This document shows positions 16,487 through 26,168 of a DNA stretch of 64,000 nucleotides, piece after piece (positions within the stretch are counted from its first letter, which is position 1; every line of letters starts with the position of its first letter). The notes under the pieces are model-generated. The model saw only the letters and a program-made list of their open reading frames with translations. It searched no databases and was not told the origin of the DNA. The translations under genes and the position numbers were made by a program. This DNA is from an uncultured Dorea sp. GTDB taxonomy: Bacteria; Bacillota; Clostridia; Lachnospirales; Lachnospiraceae. Location: the NCBI GenBank assembly GCA_947645355.1, contig CANSCI010000003.1, positions 17,869 to 81,868 of the forward strand. Reading direction: 5' to 3'.

Positions 16487-18541
16487 TTATTTTGTGAGCA
16501 GCAGCATGATCTCATTGCTCCTCTGTACAAATGCTGTCATCTCTTCCGGATTCAACGGCTTATGTGCCAGCATAGCAAGATCATAGAGCTGTTTACAGAG
16601 AAGATTCGTATTTTCCCCGTCTCTGTGGTCTACGATATAATTCACCAGCGGATGGTTGGCATTGAGGATCAGCGTACTCTCCCCACCCATATCCATTCCC
16701 ATGCCGTTCATCCCGTACATCTTCATCATTTCCTGCATACGGCGGTTCTGCTCAGACAGCGTAATCATAGAAGCTACATTGTCATCCTTCAGTTTCTCGA
16801 TCTTCACATCCAGCTTCTCATTGCCAAGCTCCTTGCGGAAGATCTCGATCAGACTGTCGGACACCTTCTTGAACGTCTCCTTGTCCTCTTCTGCCACCTC
16901 TTCCTTCACATGCTCTGTTACATCGGCATCGATCCTCTGGAAACGGATCGTTGGATTCCTCTGCTCCAGCTGTGTAATAAACGGAGAATCGATATTGTGG
17001 CTCAGGATCACTGCATCCTGTCCCTGGCTCTTAAAGAGGTTGATATACTGGCTCTGCTGGATCTCGTCCGTGATATAATAGATGGTAGTCTTAATCTCTT
17101 CCACCTTATTCTCATCCGGGTTCTCGTCCTTCTTATCATTCGGCTCAACTACTTCCCCGCCGTTTTCCTCAATGCAGTCCTTGAGGGTCAGATATTTGTG
17201 CTCAATATTCTTAAAGAGGATCGCATCCTTCATCTTATCGCAGAATTTCTCATCCTTTAAGCAGCCGAACTTAATGAACGGGCTGATATTATCCCAGTAT
17301 TTCTCATAGTCTTCCCGCTTTGTCCTGCACATGCCGGAGAGCTTATCTGCAACCTTTTTAGAGATATAATCTGCAATCTTATTTACAAATCCGTCGTTCT
17401 GCAGGGCGCTTCTGGATACATTGAGCGGCAGATCCGGGCAGTCGATCACTCCCTTTAATACCATCAAAAATTCTGGGATGACCTCCTTGATATTGTCCGC
17501 GATAAACACCTGATTATTATACAGTTTAATAGTGCCCTCAATGGAATCGTATTCCGTATTAATCCTTGGGAAATATAAGATTCCTTTTAAATTAAACGGA
17601 TAATCCATGTTCAGGTGGATCCAGAATAACGGCTCCTTGTAATCCAGGAACACCTTCCGGTAAAACTCCAGATAATCCTCGTCGGAGCAATCGTTGGGGT
17701 GCTTTGTCCAGAGTGGATGAATGTCGCTTAAGGAAACCGGCCGTTTCTCGATCTTGACCTTTTCTTTGGCAGGCTCAACCTCTACCATTTCCTTTTCGCC
17801 GTCTTCATTTTCCTTTTCTTCCATCTTCGCTTCTTCATGAATATGTTCAACAACTACATCGTCTTCTTTAAGATCAGACTCGTCGATCGTTTCGTATTCT
17901 GTCTCGGCATTCTCTTTGGAGAGGAAGATCTCCACCGGCATGAAGGAGCAGTATTTCTCAATCACTTCTCTTACACGGTATTCATTGGCAAACTCCAGGC
18001 TGTCCTCATTAAGATAAAGTGTCATCGTAGAGCCCACTTCCGTCTTAGTTCCTTCGTCCATCTCATACTCGGTGCCGCCGTCGCTCACCCAGTGTACCGG
18101 CTTCGCACCTTCCTGATAGGAAAGTGTGTCAATATGCACCTCATCCGCCACCATAAATGCAGAATAGAAGCCAAGGCCGAAGTGACCGATCATATCATCC
18201 TCTGTAGTCTTGTCCTTATATTTCTCCAAAAACTCCGTTGCGCCGGAAAAAGCAATCTGAGTGATGTACTCTTCTACCTCTTCTGCCGTCATTCCGATAC
18301 CATTGTCGGTAAATTTCAGCGTCTTTTCCTCTGGATTGACCTCCACCTTAATACTTGGCTTATAGCCGTCCGGAAGTTGATATTCTCCCATGATGTCAAG
18401 CTTTTTCAATTTTGTGATGGCATCGCAGCCGTTGGATACCATCTCACGCACAAAAATATCGTGGTCTGAGTACACCCATTTCTTAATAATCGGGAATATG
18501 TTCTCGCTGCTGATTGATAAATTACCTTTTTTCACTGCCAT
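16487..18541 (-). CDS. htpG: Molecular chaperone HtpG (Hsp90 family)
   Basis: ATP-dependent chaperone. The 684-residue protein has the GHKL ATP site: REMVSNGCDA near 32-41, FTDNGIGMT near 79-87 and GHFGLGFYSAFMVAD near 123-137. An acidic/charged linker rich in Glu-Lys lies at about 220-260. The start at 18541 (ATG GCA GTG) has GGAG just upstream; a GTG nine bases earlier is less likely. A CIRCE element directly upstream of the promoter predicts HrcA control. Confidence 0.96.
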   Translation of the reverse strand: MAVKKGNLSISSENIFPIIKKWVYSDHDIFVREMVSNGCDAITKLKKLDIMGEYQLPDGYKPSIKVEVNPEEKTLKFTDNGIGMTAEEVEEYITQIAFSGATEFLEKYKDKTTEDDMIGHFGLGFYSAFMVADEVHIDTLSYQEGAKPVHWVSDGGTEYEMDEGTKTEVGSTMTLYLNEDSLEFANEYRVREVIEKYCSFMPVEIFLSKENAETEYETIDESDLKEDDVVVEHIHEEAKMEEKENEDGEKEMVEVEPAKEKVKIEKRPVSLSDIHPLWTKHPNDCSDEDYLEFYRKVFLDYKEPLFWIHLNMDYPFNLKGILYFPRINTEYDSIEGTIKLYNNQVFIADNIKEVIPEFLMVLKGVIDCPDLPLNVSRSALQNDGFVNKIADYISKKVADKLSGMCRTKREDYEKYWDNISPFIKFGCLKDEKFCDKMKDAILFKNIEHKYLTLKDCIEENGGEVVEPNDKKDENPDENKVEEIKTTIYYITDEIQQSQYINLFKSQGQDAVILSHNIDSPFITQLEQRNPTIRFQRIDADVTEHVKEEVAEEDKETFKKVSDSLIEIFRKELGNEKLDVKIEKLKDDNVASMITLSEQNRRMQEMMKMYGMNGMGMDMGGESTLILNANHPLVNYIVDHRDGENTNLLCKQLYDLAMLAHKPLNPEEMTAFVQRSNEIMLLLTK

Positions 18542-18610
18542 TGTTATCACTCCTACTTTTTACTTATATATTTCAGCGGTCATTTTTGTCCGCCTGTTTA
18601 CCTAACAGAT

Positions 18611-18673
18611 ATGATAATACGCCGGAAATTAAAAGTCAATAATAAATTAGCACTCTTTTCAAAAGAGTGCTAA
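18611..18673 (-). promoter_or_regulatory. CIRCE element and htpG promoter
   Basis: A perfect CIRCE: TTAGCACTC, nine bases, GAGTGCTAA (18647-18673), the operator of the heat-shock repressor HrcA. On the minus strand it is followed after 7 bases by TTGACT (18634-18639), a 17-base spacer and TATCAT (18611-18616). The operator thus lies upstream of the -35 box rather than over the start site. Confidence 0.92.
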
Positions 18674-18706
18674 TAATTCCGTTAAAAATATTAAATTTTT
18701 ATAAAG

Positions 18707-21700
18707 CTACTCAATACTCTTTAAGGATTCCACCATATTGATCCGCTTAAGCTTGAAATACATGACCCCGTTTACAATCAGAGAAAATGCAACGGTAAAA
18801 AGCAGGCTGTAGATATAACTCGGCAGATTAATATTTCGCCCGAACATGGCAGCATCCACCTCCACAGTTTCAATAATAAAGAGATGAAGCACTTTTCCAA
18901 GACCAACCCCCACAACAGCACCGATGAAAGTAAGAAGTATATTTTCGCGGTACACATATTCTCCCACCTCCAGGTCATAGAAACCCAGCACCTTGAGGGT
19001 GGCAAGCTCCCGCTGCCGCTCAGTAATGTTAATATTGTTCAGGTTATACAGCACCACAAATGCCAGCATTCCTGCGGAGATAATCAGCACAATGATTACC
19101 AGGTTCAGACTCTTAAGCATATCGTCAAGCTGCTTCTCGATCTCATGCATATAGTTGACACTCAAGACTTCTCTCCTCGCCAGGATCTTCTCCCCGGCCT
19201 TCTCAAGTTCTGCCTTACTGTAAGATTCCTTTGCGGCAAAAAGAATATTGTTATACTCCGGCTGCGCGCCGAACACCTTCTCATAATACCCGGGTGTCAA
19301 ATACATGTAATGTCCCATATAATTCTCACAGATGTGCTCGATCCGAACCTTTTTATCTCCAGTCTCCTCGTCCCTGACCACAATGGAATCCCCTTCCTTC
19401 GCATCCAGAAGTTTTGCCGTCTTTTCGCTGATAATGGCTCCTTCATCTGACAGATGATATACCTCTTTCGATCTTCGGTCGCGGAAATGCACATACTCGT
19501 CGCTCTTTGCCGGATCACCCAGCACAGTTACATATGCCCCGTGCTCATGGCTTTCATTTTTGAGCGTAATATTTTTCATATAACAATCCATAAAACGGTC
19601 AATGTCTTTATGACCCTCCAGATATTCATGGAGGCTTTCTTGCTCCTCCTCCAAAGGATCCTCCTTTAGGATGATGCTTCCGTCGTAGACCTGGATCTCG
19701 TCATACTGAAGCCCCGCAATCTCAAATACTGAATCCTTGATCCCGTATCCCACCAGCATCAGCGCCATACAGCCTCCAATGCCAAAAAGCGTCATAAAGA
19801 ACCGCTTCTTATACCGCATCAGATTACGGACCGTAGATTTCCATGTAAAACTCAGCCGTTTCCATATAAACCTGATATATTCAAGAAATACCCGCTTACC
19901 GATCCTCGGCGCCGGCGGCCGCATCAGAGACGCCGGCTGTTCTCCTAATTCCCGGAAACAGGAGAACAAGGTGGCCAGCATGGTGCATGCCACAGCGGCA
20001 AGGGATGCCTGGACGGCATATGACCAGTCATAAGGAACCAGGATCTCTGGAATATGCTGGTACATGATCCCGTAGGCATAGATGATAATATAGGGAAGAA
20101 CCTTTTCCCCGATCAATACCCCGATCACGCTTCCCCCGGCAGTGGCAAGAAGGGCATACCCAAGATACTTTGACACAATGGCAAATCTGCTGTAACCGAG
20201 TGCCTTCATTGTCCCGATCTGGATCCGCTGCTCCTCCACCATACGGGTCATGCTTGTAAGGCTGATCAGCGCCGCTACCAGGAAGAAGATCACCGGGAAC
20301 ACTCTTCCGATGGCCCGCATACGGTCTGCATTTTCCCCGTAACCGTCATGCTCCGGCAAAGTACTGCGGTCATACACATACCATTTGGCTTCCTCGATAT
20401 CCGTAAGTTCTGCCTCCGCATCTGCGATCTCCTGCTCCCCGTCGGCAATCTTCTGCTCAGCCTCCAGTCTGCCCTCCTCATACTCTCTCTTCGCATCCTC
20501 AAGCTTCGTCTCATTCTCCAGGATCTCAGACTCTCCGCTCTTCAGCGCAGACTCCTGCTTCGATATCTCACTCCAGCCAGAGTCTATCTGGGACTGGCCG
20601 GACGTGATCTGGCTATAGGCGCTGTCAAGTTTGCGCTTATTTTCATCAAGCAGGCTCTTAGAATCTGTCAGTTTCTTCTCGGCGGCACCAAGTTCCTGCC
20701 CGGCCTCCGCTTTTGCTGCCTCTAATTCCGCTGTCTTTCTATTATAATCCGCCTCTGCCTGCTCTAACCCTGTGTTTATGGCCGCAATCATCCCCTGTAA
20801 TGTTTGAAGCTTATTTCTCATCTCCTCCAGCACGGCAGGATCCGGCGTACCCGCACTTTCCAGATCTCTGATCTGTTCTTCCAGCTGGCCTGCCTGTACC
20901 TCGAGCTTGCTAATCTGTGCCTCACCTTCCGCCTTTTTCTGGTCAAGCTGCTGCCGATAAAATATTAAACCGTCCTCTCCCTCTTTAAGCTGCGCCTGTA
21001 CCTCTTTCTTTTTCGTCTCAAACTGCTCAAGCCCGGCATCATATTCCGCCTTCCCGGCCCGCCATTTTTCCAGACCGTCCTGGTACTGTGCCTTTGCATT
21101 CTTAAGTTCCTTCTGCTTGGACAACAGAGTAGTCTTTGCATCTGACAATTGTGTCTTCCCGTCCGCGATCTTCCACCTCGCATCATCAAGCTGTGCCTGT
21201 CCATCCGCAATCTTGGCCGCAGCATCGTCAAGCTCCGCCTGGGCCTCCACACGGCCTTCCTCAAGCTCAGTCTTCGCATCTGCAATCTTTGCCCCGGCAT
21301 CGTCAAGGATCTCCTGCCGGCGGATCTTTCCCCGCTCTCCAGTAATATCCTCTATCGCAGCCAGCACAGTATCTATCCTTTTGTCATAGTCCTCTGTATA
21401 TGCAACCAGCTCTCCGGCGCCCTCTACCTTTACATAGGCCTCCGTATAGACCTCAAGTGCAAAGGTCTCTTCGGGAACCACAAGAAAGCCGCTGACAGTC
21501 CCGCTGCCGATGGTGGTCATCCCCCGCCCGAAAGAAATATAACAAGGGCTGCTGCCTGTGCCGACCACCTCATAATCCTCCGTCTTAAGTGTATCAGACA
21601 GCGGATCCTCCGTGCCGCTCTTTAAGGTAATGATATCACCGACCTTGTATCCCATATCGTCATCCACCAGACACTCTCCCACTTTCTCCGGCATCCGTCC

Positions 21701-22063
21701 CTCGGACACTGTCACCTGATTGAGTTTCCCCGGCAGCGCCATCACATGGAATACATACTGCTTTTCCCCGGTATCGCACAGAAAATCCCCGCTGTAGGAG
21801 CCTTCTGCTTCTTCCACCCCTTTTACCGCTTCTATAGCTTCTATGTCATCTTCCGTAATCCCAAGGGTACTGACCGCCTTAATGTCCATAAGCCCTGCCT
21901 GGTCAAAATAGGCATCCCCGGTAATCCGCATGGACGGTTCCGACGAACGAATCCCCGAGAAAAATGCCACCCCAAGAGCCACGATAAAAAGGATCGAGAT
22001 AAAACGCCCCGGGCTCTTTCGGATTTCCATATAAAAATCTTTACGTGCTGCTCTTGTCCCCAT
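18707..22063 (-). CDS. Large FtsX/MacB-type ABC permease with internal coiled coil
   Basis: A 1118-residue membrane protein. One helix at about 20-42, a MacB-like extracytoplasmic domain at about 45-230, then a very long coiled-coil stretch at about 255-545 with repeating KxxLxDA/KIADGxxQL units, three helices at about 570-720, a second extracytoplasmic domain, and the last FtsX helices at about 1000-1110. Two FtsX-type cores separated by a stalk suggest an envelope-spanning device. It follows its ATPase gene by 23 bases. The substrate is unknown; polypeptide or lipid export are both possible. Confidence 0.88.
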   Translation of the reverse strand: MGTRAARKDFYMEIRKSPGRFISILFIVALGVAFFSGIRSSEPSMRITGDAYFDQAGLMDIKAVSTLGITEDDIEAIEAVKGVEEAEGSYSGDFLCDTGEKQYVFHVMALPGKLNQVTVSEGRMPEKVGECLVDDDMGYKVGDIITLKSGTEDPLSDTLKTEDYEVVGTGSSPCYISFGRGMTTIGSGTVSGFLVVPEETFALEVYTEAYVKVEGAGELVAYTEDYDKRIDTVLAAIEDITGERGKIRRQEILDDAGAKIADAKTELEEGRVEAQAELDDAAAKIADGQAQLDDARWKIADGKTQLSDAKTTLLSKQKELKNAKAQYQDGLEKWRAGKAEYDAGLEQFETKKKEVQAQLKEGEDGLIFYRQQLDQKKAEGEAQISKLEVQAGQLEEQIRDLESAGTPDPAVLEEMRNKLQTLQGMIAAINTGLEQAEADYNRKTAELEAAKAEAGQELGAAEKKLTDSKSLLDENKRKLDSAYSQITSGQSQIDSGWSEISKQESALKSGESEILENETKLEDAKREYEEGRLEAEQKIADGEQEIADAEAELTDIEEAKWYVYDRSTLPEHDGYGENADRMRAIGRVFPVIFFLVAALISLTSMTRMVEEQRIQIGTMKALGYSRFAIVSKYLGYALLATAGGSVIGVLIGEKVLPYIIIYAYGIMYQHIPEILVPYDWSYAVQASLAAVACTMLATLFSCFRELGEQPASLMRPPAPRIGKRVFLEYIRFIWKRLSFTWKSTVRNLMRYKKRFFMTLFGIGGCMALMLVGYGIKDSVFEIAGLQYDEIQVYDGSIILKEDPLEEEQESLHEYLEGHKDIDRFMDCYMKNITLKNESHEHGAYVTVLGDPAKSDEYVHFRDRRSKEVYHLSDEGAIISEKTAKLLDAKEGDSIVVRDEETGDKKVRIEHICENYMGHYMYLTPGYYEKVFGAQPEYNNILFAAKESYSKAELEKAGEKILARREVLSVNYMHEIEKQLDDMLKSLNLVIIVLIISAGMLAFVVLYNLNNINITERQRELATLKVLGFYDLEVGEYVYRENILLTFIGAVVGVGLGKVLHLFIIETVEVDAAMFGRNINLPSYIYSLLFTVAFSLIVNGVMYFKLKRINMVESLKSIE

Positions 22064-22086
22064 CTGTCACCTCTGCTCTACTATTA

Positions 22087-22791
22087 TTACCACTCGATCG
22101 TTTCAACCGGAACAGGATCCCGGTTCACCTTAATCCTGGAAACACGCCCGTTTTTAATCTGGATCACCCGATCCGCCATCGGAGCAATCGCCGAATTGTG
22201 CGTGATCAGAACTACTGTCATCCCCTTCACGCGGCACATATCCTGCAGAAGCTTTAATATTGCCTTCCCTGTATTATAATCCAGCGCCCCCGTCGGCTCA
22301 TCGCACAAAAGAAGCTTTGGATTCTTGGCAAGCGCTCTCGCAATAGATACTCTCTGCTGCTCCCCGCCGGACAGCTGAGCCGGAAAATTATTCAGCCGCT
22401 CGCCGAGCCCGACCTCTTTAAGCACCTCCCCGGCATCCATAGGATCTTTACAGATCTGAAGAGCCAGTTCCACATTCTCAAGCGCCGTCAGATTCGGAAT
22501 CAGGTTATAAAACTGGAACACAAAACCGATATCATCCCGCCGGTACGCCGTAAGCTGCTTTCTGGAATATGCAGCAATATCCTGGCCATCCACCAGGACT
22601 CTGCCCTCCGACGCTGTATCCATCCCGCCCAGAATATTGAGCACCGTCGTCTTGCCCGCCCCGCTTGGACCTACCACAACGGCAAACTCCCCCTTCTGAA
22701 TCTCAAAATCTATCCCTGCGGCCGCAAGGATCTCCACTTCCCCCATTTTATAGATCTTTTTCACATTCTCTAATGTAACATACCCGGCCAT
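22087..22791 (-). CDS. ABC transporter ATP-binding protein, MacB/LolD type
   Basis: A 234-residue ATPase with Walker A GPSGAGKT, signature LSGGEQQR, Walker [13 protein letters not shown] and switch His in ITHN. The start at 22791 (ATG GCC GGG) is chosen because GGAGGAAACCT lies before it; an upstream extension of 38 codons lacks a ribosome site. It energises the large FtsX-like permease that follows. Confidence 0.92.
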   Translation of the reverse strand: MAGYVTLENVKKIYKMGEVEILAAAGIDFEIQKGEFAVVVGPSGAGKTTVLNILGGMDTASEGRVLVDGQDIAAYSRKQLTAYRRDDIGFVFQFYNLIPNLTALENVELALQICKDPMDAGEVLKEVGLGERLNNFPAQLSGGEQQRVSIARALAKNPKLLLCDEPTGALDYNTGKAILKLLQDMCRVKGMTVVLITHNSAIAPMADRVIQIKNGRVSRIKVNRDPVPVETIEW

Positions 22792-22930
22792 AGGTTTCCT
22801 CCACAGATCAATCTCTTTCTTATATCTGTCTATTATATCATTTCTATTCCTGGAAGAGAAGTTTGGAAAAGAAGTTTCATCAGGAAAAAATATATTTTTC
22901 AACATTCATATGTTTTCCAATACAAAAACA

Positions 22931-22949
22931 GCCGGGCATATATCCCGGC
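22931..22949 (-). terminator. Terminator of the PurF-like gene
   Basis: GC stem GCCGGG/CCCGGC with a short AT loop; on the minus strand it is followed by TGTTTTTG. A 30-base nearly pure A/T tract separates it from the stop codon of the PurF-like gene. Confidence 0.7.
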
Positions 22950-22963
22950 CGCTTTTTTTTTAT

Positions 22964-24382
22964 TTATTTTTTTTTTTTTCCGTTAAAAAAAAAGGTAAAA
23001 AGCTTACACGGCTCGATCCCGATAGATTCTATCAGATCATCCAGCCGGTGATAACGAAGGGTAGTAAAATTCTGTTGTTTCCTGATATCCTCGATCATCT
23101 GTGCATACCGCTCTGTAGTCGGATCTGCATATTCATCCAAGATCTCCTGGGGACAGTTGTCACCCTCACGCTCCCGGATTACTCTCCTCGTAATCAACTC
23201 AAGATCTGACTTAGAGCGTGAGAAATTCAGGTATTTACATCCGTACAGCAGCGGCGGACATGCCGGGCGCACATGCACCTCTTTGGCCCCGCTCTGGTAC
23301 AGGAACTCTGTTGTCTCTCTCAGCTGCGTTCCTCTCACAATAGAATCATCAATAAGCAGAAGCTTTTTATTTTCAATCAATGCCTGAACCGGTATCAGCT
23401 TCATGCGCGCGATCAAGTTGCGCTGCTCCTGGCTGGTCGGCATAAAGGAACGAGGCCAGGTAGGTGTATACTTGATAAACGGCCTCGCATACGGAATCCC
23501 CGACTCATTGGCATACCCGATCGCATGGGCGATCCCAGAATCCGGAACACCTGCAATGATATCCGGATGGACAGAATCACCGTCCCGTTTTGCCAGCATG
23601 CTTCCGCATTTATACCGCATTTCCTCTACATTGACACCTTCATAGCCGGAGGTAGGATACCCGTAGTATACCCACAGGAAAGAGCAGATCTTCATCTCTT
23701 CCTTTGCCTCGCTTAAGACTTCCACACCCTCCGGTGTAACAAACACCACCTCTGCCGGGCCAAGCTCCTTATAATCACTGTACCCCAGGTTAATATAAGC
23801 ATGACTCTCAAAGGATAAGCAGTACGCGTCTTCCTTATGCCCGATGACCAGAGGGGTTCTCCCGTATCTGTCCCTGGCCGCATAGATGCCGTCCTTTGTC
23901 ATAAGCAGCAGTGTCATAGAGCCGTCCACCTGCTCCTGCACGTATTTGATCCCTTCTAAGATGGAACTCTTCTCGCAGATCAGCGCTGCAATCAGCTCTG
24001 TAACATTGACCTGACCGTTAGACATCTCCTGGAAATGCGAACGAGCCCCTTCATACAGCCCCTTCAAAAGCTCGTCCACATTATTGACCTTGCCTACTGT
24101 AGTAATAGCAAAGCTGCCGAGCCTCGAACTAATGATCAAGGGCTGCGGCTCAAAATCCGAGATACATCCGATCCCGAGATTCCCCTTCATCTCCCCAACA
24201 TCTTTATCGAATTTCGTTCGGAACGGTGAATTCTGAATATTGTGTATGGCGCGGTTAAAACCGTCCTCACCGTGTGTCGTCATCCCCGCACGCCTTGTTC
24301 CAAGGTGAGAATGATAGTCTACACCATAAAAAAGTTCTAACACGCAGTCATGTTTCGATGCTACGCCAAAAAATCCTCCCAT
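22964..24382 (-). CDS. Amidophosphoribosyltransferase homologue without the catalytic cysteine
   Basis: PurF normally releases ammonia from glutamine and adds it to PRPP. This 472-residue protein has the PRTase loop LLLIDDSIVRGT near 345 and the class II glutaminase fold, but begins M-G-G-F-F-G where an active enzyme has Cys as its first mature residue. The start is set at 24382 because AGGAG is seven bases upstream; the alternative ATG six bases earlier is too close to the ribosome site and still gives no Cys. The protein may use free ammonia or be regulatory. Its last residues (FTFFFNGKKKK) are encoded by homopolymer runs. No other pur gene is adjacent. Confidence 0.85.
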   Translation of the reverse strand: MGGFFGVASKHDCVLELFYGVDYHSHLGTRRAGMTTHGEDGFNRAIHNIQNSPFRTKFDKDVGEMKGNLGIGCISDFEPQPLIISSRLGSFAITTVGKVNNVDELLKGLYEGARSHFQEMSNGQVNVTELIAALICEKSSILEGIKYVQEQVDGSMTLLLMTKDGIYAARDRYGRTPLVIGHKEDAYCLSFESHAYINLGYSDYKELGPAEVVFVTPEGVEVLSEAKEEMKICSFLWVYYGYPTSGYEGVNVEEMRYKCGSMLAKRDGDSVHPDIIAGVPDSGIAHAIGYANESGIPYARPFIKYTPTWPRSFMPTSQEQRNLIARMKLIPVQALIENKKLLLIDDSIVRGTQLRETTEFLYQSGAKEVHVRPACPPLLYGCKYLNFSRSKSDLELITRRVIREREGDNCPQEILDEYADPTTERYAQMIEDIRKQQNFTTLRYHRLDDLIESIGIEPCKLFTFFFNGKKKK

Positions 24383-24464
24383 ATACATTCTCCTTCATCA
24401 ACAAATGTCCAGATTGATTTTTACATTAGAGATTGTAGCACACGGACCTAAAATATGTCCAGTA

Positions 24465-26036
24465 TTACTTCCCATAAACCAACTCACTGCAGAGACGTTC
24501 CATCTGGTCATGCACCCTCGGGACATCCCTTTCATCCGTCAGGGTGACAATCACATCCCCCACATAGAGCCTTGTCTTTCCCTTGGGAATAATCTCCTCG
24601 GCCCCGCGCTGAATGGCCACCAGCAGACAATTCCCCGGCCATTCGATATCCCGTACCAGGGTCCCCTCCACCTTCGTTCCTTCCTGTACAACAAAATTCG
24701 ACAACACCTTTTGCCCATGGCTTTCGCCCACAGGTTTGCCCTGCCGTTCAAGAAGCCGCTGAAGCAGGCTCTCATAGATCGGCTTTGACCGAAGAAGCGT
24801 CGCAGTGATATAAGCTGCGATTGATACAATAGAAAGAGAAAGCATCTGGCTTAATGACCCCGTCATCTCAAAAATCAGGATAATGCCTGTCAACGGCGCG
24901 CGCACGATCGCAGAGAAAAAGCCCCCCATAGCCAGCAGCACAAAATTATTGATATACATTTCATCCAGACTGAAATACTGGACACCTATCGTCGCAAATG
25001 CCCCTCCGATAAATGCCCCGAGCACAAGGAGCGGAAAAAAGATACCGCCCGGCGCCCCGGAGCCAAAACACACGGCCGAAAAAAGGAATCGTCCGATCAG
25101 CAGGAAAACAACTGTCCCCAACACCATATCCGTATGGGTCAGTTCCTCGATCAGATCATGTCCGCTTCCAAGAAACTGCGGCATCGTAAATCCCAGGATA
25201 CCGGCACACACAAAAGGGATCATGATCTTTGCCGCAGCATTCAAAAACCTGGCCTTCTGATAAAGCTCCTGTACCTTCAGAGTAAACCAGTTGTAAAAGG
25301 CGCCCAAAACTCCAAGAATAATCCCCAGTGCCAGAAGCATCCAGTAATATTCCGGAGGAAGGACCCTGAAAATCTCAAATTGAAAAACCGACTCACTCCC
25401 AAGCACTGTGGAGGCCAGGAAATCGGCCGTCAAAGAAGCAGTCATCACCGACAACAGCACAGATACAGAAAAATTCTTATGTACCTCTTCCAAAGAAAAC
25501 ATAACGCCTGCAAGAGGTGCGTGGAAGGCTGCAGACAGCCCGGCGCTGGCTCCGCAGGTCAGGAGGAACTTTTCTTCTGTCTTTCCTCTGTCAAGACCTT
25601 TGGACACCCCTTTTCCAACCATCGCCCCCAACTGGATGGACGGTCCCTCCCTCCCGAGGGCAAGCCCGCCTGCCATGCACAGAAATCCCCCGAAAAATTT
25701 CGCGGGAAGTACCTTCCACCAGACCGGATCTAGTTTTCCCGTCATTTCTCCCTCAAGCTGCGGAATCCCGCTGCCGGATATCATCGGTTCGTAGTTCACA
25801 AGTTTTGCGACAATCAAAGCCAGCAAAAGAAGCACTGCAAACCACACTGCAATCCTCACAGGACTCTCTTTTGCAAATGCAAGGATGTCCTTCAGCCACT
25901 CTCCTGCATATCCAAGCCACATCCGGTACAAAAGCACCACCAGTCCGGCAAGGCCTCCCACCAAAATCCCTTCACCGATCAATATAATCTGAAACTGCTC
26001 CGCACGCTTGATGGTGCCTGATGTATCCTTCCCCAT
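24465..26036 (-). CDS. ClC-family chloride/proton antiporter with RCK_C domain
   Basis: A 523-residue membrane protein. The ClC selectivity motifs are present: GSGIPQ near 93, GREGPS near 127 with the gating Glu, and GGIFFP near 330. The gating Glu suggests a Cl-/H+ exchanger rather than a channel. Residues about 440-520 form a TrkA-C (RCK_C) regulatory domain with an EGTLVRDIEWPGNCLLVAIQ-type start. It is a separate unit between the PurF-like gene and the AIM24 gene. Confidence 0.93.
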   Translation of the reverse strand: MGKDTSGTIKRAEQFQIILIGEGILVGGLAGLVVLLYRMWLGYAGEWLKDILAFAKESPVRIAVWFAVLLLLALIVAKLVNYEPMISGSGIPQLEGEMTGKLDPVWWKVLPAKFFGGFLCMAGGLALGREGPSIQLGAMVGKGVSKGLDRGKTEEKFLLTCGASAGLSAAFHAPLAGVMFSLEEVHKNFSVSVLLSVMTASLTADFLASTVLGSESVFQFEIFRVLPPEYYWMLLALGIILGVLGAFYNWFTLKVQELYQKARFLNAAAKIMIPFVCAGILGFTMPQFLGSGHDLIEELTHTDMVLGTVVFLLIGRFLFSAVCFGSGAPGGIFFPLLVLGAFIGGAFATIGVQYFSLDEMYINNFVLLAMGGFFSAIVRAPLTGIILIFEMTGSLSQMLSLSIVSIAAYITATLLRSKPIYESLLQRLLERQGKPVGESHGQKVLSNFVVQEGTKVEGTLVRDIEWPGNCLLVAIQRGAEEIIPKGKTRLYVGDVIVTLTDERDVPRVHDQMERLCSELVYGK

Positions 26037-26057
26037 ATATATTCCTCCACATTATTT

Positions 26058-26100
26058 AAGACCGGCTTTCCTATCCGTCTTACGAATACAAACCGGTCTT
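26058..26100 (-). terminator. Possible terminator after the AIM24-family gene
   Basis: Eight-base stem AAGACCGG/CCGGTCTT around a 27-base loop, followed on the minus strand only by TTAAATAATG. Weak tail, so it could also be an mRNA structure in the ClC leader. Confidence 0.4.
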
Positions 26101-26168
26101 TGCCATTTAACTCTGCCCTGATATCAGCCGTCTTACTGCCGGACTTCCTTCAGATATCATCTGAGCCA

